A stretch of DNA of 64,000 nt. Source: Eucommia ulmoides (taxonomy: Eukaryota > Streptophyta > Magnoliopsida > Garryales > Eucommiaceae). The number at the start of each line of letters is the position of its first letter. Position 1 is the first letter of the stretch. Of the stretch, positions 57,519-64,000 are shown one piece after another. The notes beneath the pieces are model-generated. The model had not been told where the DNA came from, did not search any database, and worked only from the letters and a program-made list of their open reading frames with translations. Location: the NCBI GenBank assembly GCA_016647705.1, contig JAENRU010000499.1, positions 110,001 to 174,000 on the forward strand, written 5' to 3'. The translations under genes and the position numbers were made by a program.

Positions 57519-59867
57519 TTCGGTGGAAACGACCTTCTGAACGAAACGCCCGCGAAAGGCCCCAAAAGGCCAACTTTGGCCCTATAATTCAACTTCGTCC
57601 GTTTTGGACGAAAAATACCACTTTTCAGCTTGCAAACAGTATTTTGGACAAAATGGCTCCGAAAGGCCTTAAAAGACCAGGTTTGGCAAGAAAATTCAAC
57701 CGTGTCCGTTTCAGACGAAAAATACCTCTTTCTTGGGTGGAAACAACCTTCTGAGCAAAATGCCCCCAGAAGGCCAAAAAAGACCAACTTTGACCCTAAA
57801 ATTCTACTCCGTCCGTTTCGGATGAAAAATACCACATTTCTGTTTAGAAACAGTATTTTGGACGAAACGACCCCGAAAGGCCATCAAAGACCATGCTTGG
57901 CTAGAAAATTCAACAGTATCCGTTCCAGACCATGTTTGGCTTGAAAACGGTATTTTGGACAGAAGGACCCCGAAAGGCCTTAGAAGACCATGTTTGGCTT
58001 GAAAATTCAACTGCATCCGTTCCGGACGAAAAATACCACTTTTTTTTTGTTGGAAACGTCCTTCCGAGCAAAACGCCCCCAAAAGGCCCAAAGAGACCAA
58101 CTTTAACCCTAAAATTCAACTTCGCTCGTTTTTGACAAAAAAATACCACTTTTTTGCTCGGAAACGGTTTTTTGAACAAAACCGACTCCCAAACGGTTTT
58201 TTGAACAAAATGACTGTGAGAAACCTTAAAGGACCAGGTTTGGCAAGAAAATTGAACCGTCTCTGTTTCGGATGAAAAATACCACTTGTTTGCTAGAAAT
58301 GACCTTCCTTCAAAGCAAAACGCCCCCAAAATGCCCAAGAAAGACAAACTTTGACCCCGAAAATTCGACTGTTTTCAATAGGAAACGGTCTTTTGGACAA
58401 AACGACTCCGAAAGGCCTTCAAAGACCAGGTTCGGCAAGAAAATTCAACCGTCACCGTTTCGGACAAAAAATATTACTTTCTCATGTGAAAACCAGCTTC
58501 TGAGCAAAATGCCCCTGAAAGGCCAAAAAAGACCAACTTTGACCCCAAAATTCAACTTCGTTCGTTTCGGACGAAAAATACCACTTCTCGGAAATGGATT
58601 TTTGAACAAAACGACTCCGAAACGCATTAAAAGACAACTTTTTTGCTTGCAAATGCCCAAAAAGACCAACTTTGACCCAAAAATTCAACTTCGTCCGTTT
58701 CGGACGGGAAACACAACTTTTTTGCTTGCAAATGGTCTTTTAAACAAAATAACTCCGAAATGCCCTAAAAGACCAAGTTCGGCAAAGAAAATTCAACCGT
58801 GTCCGTTTCGGACGAAAAATAGCACTTTCTGGGGGTGGAAACGACCTTCTGAGGAAAACGCCCCCAAAAGGCCCGGAAAGACCAACTTTGACCCAAAAAT
58901 TAAAAGACAACTTTTTTTACTGCAAATGGTCTTTGAAACAAAACGACTCCGAAAGGCCACATAAGACCCTGTTTGGTAAACAAATTCGACCATGTCTGTT
59001 TCGGACGAAAAATACCACTTTGTTGAGTGGAAACGACCTTCTGAACGAAACGCCCCCGAAAGGCCCCAAAAGAGCCCTATAATTCTACTTCGTCTGTTTT
59101 GGACGAAAAATACCACATTTCTGCTTGCGAACACTATTTTGGACAAAACGGCTCCGAAAGGCCTTAAAAGACCAGGTTTGGCAAGAAAATCCAACCGTGT
59201 CCGTTTCGGACGAAAAATACCACTTTCTTCGGTGGAAACGACCTTTTGAACAAAACGCCCCCGAAAGGCCCCAAAAGACCAACTTTGGCCCTATAATTCT
59301 ACTTCGTCTGTTTTGGACGAAAAATACCACTTTTCTGCTTGTGAACAGTATTTTAAACAAAACGGCTCCGAAAGGCCCTAAAAGACCAGGTTTGGCAAGA
59401 AAATTCAACCGTGTCCGTTTCGGACGAAAAATATCACTTTCTTGGGTGGAAACAACCTTCTGAGCAAACTGCCCCAAGAAGGCCAAAAAAGACCAACTTT
59501 GACCCTAAAATTCTACTGCTTCCGTTTCGGACGAAAAATACCACATTTCTGTTTAGAAACAGTATTTTGGACGAAACGACCCCGAAAGGCCATCAAAGAC
59601 CATGCTTGGCTAGAAAATTCAAATGTATCCGTTCCAGACCATGTTTGGCTTGAAAACGGTATTTTGGACAAAAGGACCCCGAAAGGCCTTAGAAGACCTT
59701 GTTTGGCTTGAAAATTCAACTGCATCCGTTCCGGACAAAAAATACCACTTTTTTTTTGTTGGAAACGTCCTTCTGAGCAAAATGCCCCCAAAAGGCCCAA
59801 AGAGACCAACTTTAACCCTAAAATTCAACTTCGCTCATTTTCGACCAAAAAATACAACTTATTTGGC

Positions 59868-62800
59868 AAGAAAATTGAACCGTCTCTGTTTCGGATGAAA
59901 AATACCATTTTTTTGCTAGAAATGACCTTCCTTCAAAGTAAAACGCCCCCAAAATGCCCAAAAAAGACAAACTTTGACCCTGAAAATTCGGCTGTTTTCA
60001 ACAGGAAACGGTCTTTTAGACAAAACGACTCCGAAAGGCCTTCAAAGACCAGGTTTGGCAAGAAAATTCAACCGTCTCCGTTTCGGACGAAAAATATTAC
60101 TTTCTCATGTGAAAACCAGCTTCTGAGCAAAACGCCCCTGAAAGGCCAAAAAAGACCAACTTTGACCCCAAAATTCAACTTCGTTCGTTTTCGGACGAAA
60201 AATACCACTTATTTGCTCGGAAATGGTTTTTTGAACAAAACGACTCCGAAACGCATTAAAGCACCAAGTTTGGCAAGAAAAACTCACCCGTCTCTATTTC
60301 GGACGAAAAATGCCACTTTTTTGGGTGGAAACGACCTTCTCAGAAAAACGCACCCAAAATGCCCAAATAGACCAACTTTGACCCAAAAATTCAACTTCGT
60401 CCGTTTCGGACAGGAAAGACAACTTTTTTGCTTGCAAATGGTCTTTTTAACAAAATGACTCCGAAAGGCCCTAAAAGACCTGGTTCGGCAAGAAAATTCA
60501 ACCGTGTCCGTTTCAGACGAAAAATAGCACTTTCCGGGGTGGAACCGACCTTCTGAGGAAAACACCCCCAAAAAGCCCGGAAAGACCAACTTTGACCCAA
60601 AAATTAAAAGACAACTTTTTTGATTGCAAATGCTCTTTGAAACAAAACGACTCCGAAAGGCCACATAAGACCCTGTTTGGTAAACAAATTCGACCATGTC
60701 TGTTTTGGACGAAAAATACCAGTTTGTTGGGTGGAAACGACCTTTTGAACAAAACGCCCCCGAAAGACCCCAAAAGACCAACTTTGGCCCTATAATTCTA
60801 CTTCGTCCATTTTGGAGAAAAAATACCACTTTTCTGCTTGCAAACAGTATTTTGGACAAAACGGCTCTGAAAGGCCTTAAAAGACCAAGTTTGGCAAGAA
60901 AATTCAACCGTGTCCGTTTCGGACGAAAAATACCTCTTTCTTGGGTGGAAACAACCTTCTGAGCAAAATGCCCCCATAAGGCCAAAAAAGACCAACTTTG
61001 ACCCTAAAATTCTACTCCGTCCGTTTCGGACAAAAAATACCACATTTCTGTTTAGAAACAGTATTTTGGACGAAACGACCCCGAAAGGCCATCAAAGACC
61101 ATGCTTGGCAAGAAAATTCAACGGTATCCGTTCCAGACCATGTTTGGCTTGAAAATTCAACTGCATCCGTTCCGGACGAAAAATACCACTTTTTTTTTGT
61201 TGGAAACATCCTTCGGAGCAAAACGCCCCCAAAAGGCCCAGAGAGACCAACTTTAACCCTAAAATTCAACTTCGCTTGTTTTCGACAAAAAAATACCACT
61301 TTTTTGCTCGGAAACGGTTTTTTGAACAAAACCGACTCCGAAACGGTTTTTTGAACAAAATGACTCTGAGAAACCTTAAAGGACCAGGTTTGGCAAGAAA
61401 ATTGAACCGTCTCTGTTTCGGATGAAAATACCACTTTTTTTGCTAGAAACGACCTTCCTTCAAAGAAAAACGCCCCCAAAATGCCCAAAAAAGATAAACT
61501 TTGACCCCAAAAATTCAACTGTTTTCAATAGGAAACGGTCTTTCGAACAAAACGACTCCGAAAGGCCTTCAAAGACCAGGTTTGGCAAGAAACTTCAACC
61601 GTCTCCGTTTCGGACGAAAAATATTACTTTCTCATGTGAAAACCAGCTTCTGAGCGAAACGCCCCTGAAAGGCCAAAAAAGACCAACTGGAACCCCAAAA
61701 TTCAACTTCGTTCGTTTCGGACGAAAAATACCACTTATTTGCTCGGAAATGGTTTTTTGAACAAAACGACTCCGAAACGCATTAAAGGATTTGGCAAGAA
61801 AAATTCAACCGTCTCTGTTTCGGACTAAAAATGCCACTTTTTTGGGTGGAAATGACCTTCTTAGAAAAACGCACCCAAAATGCCCAAAAAGACCAACTTT
61901 GACCCAAAAATTCTACTCCGTCCGTTTCGGACGAAAAATACCACATTTCTGTTTAGAAACAGTATTTTTGACGAAACGACCCCGAAAGGCCATCAAAGAC
62001 CATGCTTGGCTAGAAAATTCAAATGTATCCGTTCCAGACCATGTTTGGCTTGAAAACGGTATTTTGGACAAAACGACCCCGAAAGGCCTTAGAAGACCTT
62101 GTTTGGCTTGAAAATTCAACTGCATCCGTTCCGGACGAAAAATACCACTTTTTTTTGTTGGAAACGTCCTTCTGAGCAAAACGCCCCCAAAAGGCCCAGA
62201 GAGACCAACTTTAACCCTAAAATTCAACTTTGCTCGTTTTCGACCGAAAAATACAACTTATTTGCTCGGAAACGATTTTTTGAACAAAACCGACTCCGAA
62301 ACGATTTTTTTAAGAAAATGACTCTGAGAAACCTTAATGGGCCAAGTTTGGCAAGAAAATTGAACCGTCTCTGTTTCGGATGAAAAATACCACTTTTTTG
62401 CTAGAAATCACCTTCCTTCAAAGTAAAACGCACCCAAAATGCCCAAAAAAGATAAACTTTGACCCCGAAAATTCGGCTGTTTTCAACAAGAAACGGTCTT
62501 TTAGACAAAACGACTCCGAAAGGCCTTCAAAGACCAGGTTTGGCAAGAAACTTCAACCGTCTCCGTTTCGGACGAAAAATATTACTTTCTCATGTGAAAA
62601 CCAGCTTCTAAGCAAAACGCCCCTGAAAGGCCAAAAAAGACCAACTTTGACCCCAAAATTCAACTTCGTTCGTTTTCGGACGAAAAATACCACTTATTTG
62701 CTCGGAAATGGTTTTTTGAACAAAACGACTCCGAAACGCTTTAAAGCACCATGTTTGGCAAGAAAAACTCACCCGTCTCTGTTTTGGACGAAAAATACCA

Positions 62801-64000
62801 CTTTTTTGGGTGGAAACGACCTTTTCAGAAAAACGCACCCAAAATGCCCAAATAGACCAACTTTGACCCAAAAATTCAACTTCGTCCGTTTCGGACAGGA
62901 AAGACAACTTTTTTGCTTGCAAATGGTCTTTTAAACAAAATGACTCCTAAAGGCCCTAAAAGACCAGGTTCGGCAAGAAAATTCAACCGTGTCCGTTTCA
63001 GACGAAAAATAACACTTTCCGGGGTGAAAACGACCTTCTGAGGAAAACGCCCCCAAAAAGCCCGGAAAGACCAACTTTGACCCAAAAATTAAAAGATAAC
63101 TTTTTTGATTGCAAATGGTCTTTGAAACAAAACGACTCCGAAAGGCCACATAAGACCCTGTTTGGTAAAGAAATTCGACCATGTCTGTTTTGGACGAAAA
63201 ATACCAGTTTGTTAGGTGGAAACGACCTTTTGAACAAAACGCCCACGAAAGACCCCAAAAGACCAACTTTGGCCCTATAATTCTACTTCGTCCGTTTTGG
63301 AGGAAAAATACCACTTTTCTGCTTGCAAACAGTATTTTCGACAAAACGGCTCCGAAAGGCCTTAAAAGACCAGGTTTGGCAAGAAAATTCAACCGTGTCC
63401 GCTTCAGACGAAAAATACCACTTTCTTGGGTGGAAACAACCTTCGGAGCAAAATGCCCCCAGAAGGCCAAAACAGACCAACTTTGACCCTAAAATTCTAC
63501 TCTGTCCGTTTCGGACGAAAAATACCACATTTCTGTTTACAAAGAGTATTTTGGACGAAACGACCCCGAAAAGCCATCAAAGACCGTGCTTGGCTAGAAA
63601 ATTCAACGGTATCCGTTCCAGACCATGTTTAGTTTGAAAATTCAACTGCATCCGTTCCGGACGAAAAATACCACTTTTTTTTTGTTGGAAACGTCCTTCT
63701 GAGCAAAACGCCCCCAAAAGGCCCAGAGAGACCAACTTTAACCCTAAAATTCAACTTCGCTTGTTTTCGACAAAAAAATACCACTTTTTTGCTCGGAAAC
63801 GGTTTTTTGAACAAAACCGACTTCGAAACGGTTTTTTGAACAAAATGACTCTGAGAAACCTTAAAGGACCAAGTTTGGCAAGAAAATTGAACCGTCTCTA
63901 TTTCGGATGAAAATACCACTTTTTTGCTAGAAACGACCTTCCTTCAAAGAAAAAAGCCCCCAAAATGCCCAAAAAAGACAAACTTTGACCCCGAAAATTC
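59868..64000. repeat. Tandem duplication with a 2,485-bp period, second copy cut by the window end
   Basis: Copy 1 spans 59868-62352, and copy 2 runs from 62353 to the window end. Shared private variants include AAAACTCACCCGTCTCT, GACAGGAAAGACAACTT, TTTCCGGGGTG, AAAAAGCCCGGAAAG and GGATGAAAATACC (61420 and 63905). Confidence 0.88.

Larger units (their letters stand above)
42542..64000. repeat. Satellite array, right domain: related HORs with mixed periods
   Basis: The same monomers continue to the window end, but anchor spacing is irregular: about 904, 1485, 1673, 1665, 1585, 1585, 1776, 1519, 2549, 1709, 1704 and 2485 bp. From about 47 kb a private junction occurs in which GTATCCGTTCCA runs directly into ACCATGTTTGGC, fusing two monomers. 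A second private trait is CCTTCCTTCAAAGC in place of CCTTCAAAGC. No retroelement and no gene is seen in these 21 kb. Confidence 0.93.

Noticed and set aside
42542-64000. CRISPR-like array of short repeats
   Set aside because: Repeats are contiguous 107-bp monomers with no unique spacers, and the retroelement is of plant type.

Overview
This window is plant nuclear DNA, probably pericentromeric or centromeric heterochromatin. Nearly all of it is one tandem satellite family, and the only other sequence is one family of Ty3/gypsy LTR retrotransposons inserted in the satellite. I see no host gene, rRNA, tRNA or CRISPR array. The plant assignment rests on the retrotransposon: plant-type gag-pol, a primer-binding site resembling initiator-Met tRNA, and LTRs starting TGATG. 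The species cannot be told from the sequence.

Satellite. The monomer is about 105-108 bp. Two monomer types alternate (A, around AATTCAACCGTGTCCG; B, around AATTCAACTTCGTCCG), giving a dimer of about 213 bp. Most monomers carry the core GTTTCGGACGAAAAATACCAC, in which TTTCG and CGAAA form a short dyad. Three domains are visible. The left domain (1-16.8 kb, broken by a solo LTR and a full element) is divergent and has no clean higher-order period. The middle domain (16.8-42.5 kb) is a higher-order repeat (HOR) of 16 monomers, 1.69 kb, in about 14 units. The right domain (42.5-64 kb) is a related array with mixed periods of 1.49, 1.59, 1.7 and 2.49 kb.

Retroelements. (1) A solo LTR of a diverged subfamily lies at 5070-5879. 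(2) A complete but dead element lies at 8030-14847 on the minus strand, flanked by the 5-bp duplication CCAAC, with both LTRs, a polypurine tract, a primer-binding site, and gag, protease, RT, RNase H and integrase remnants broken by stops and frameshifts. (3) Two 895-bp solo LTRs lie at 25890-26784 and 31857-32751, both flanked by AAAGG and inserted at the same phase of the HOR. They look like one insertion later copied with three HOR units as a 5.97-kb compound repeat. The end of pol is encoded inside the LTR and there is no separate chromodomain. This fits the CRM (centromeric) clade, though that call is from memory of the family.

Together the window shows a satellite being rearranged by unequal exchange, with a probable centromere-type retroelement caught up in the amplification. 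Many long open frames cross the satellite on both strands. They follow from the dimer length being a multiple of three and are not annotated as genes.
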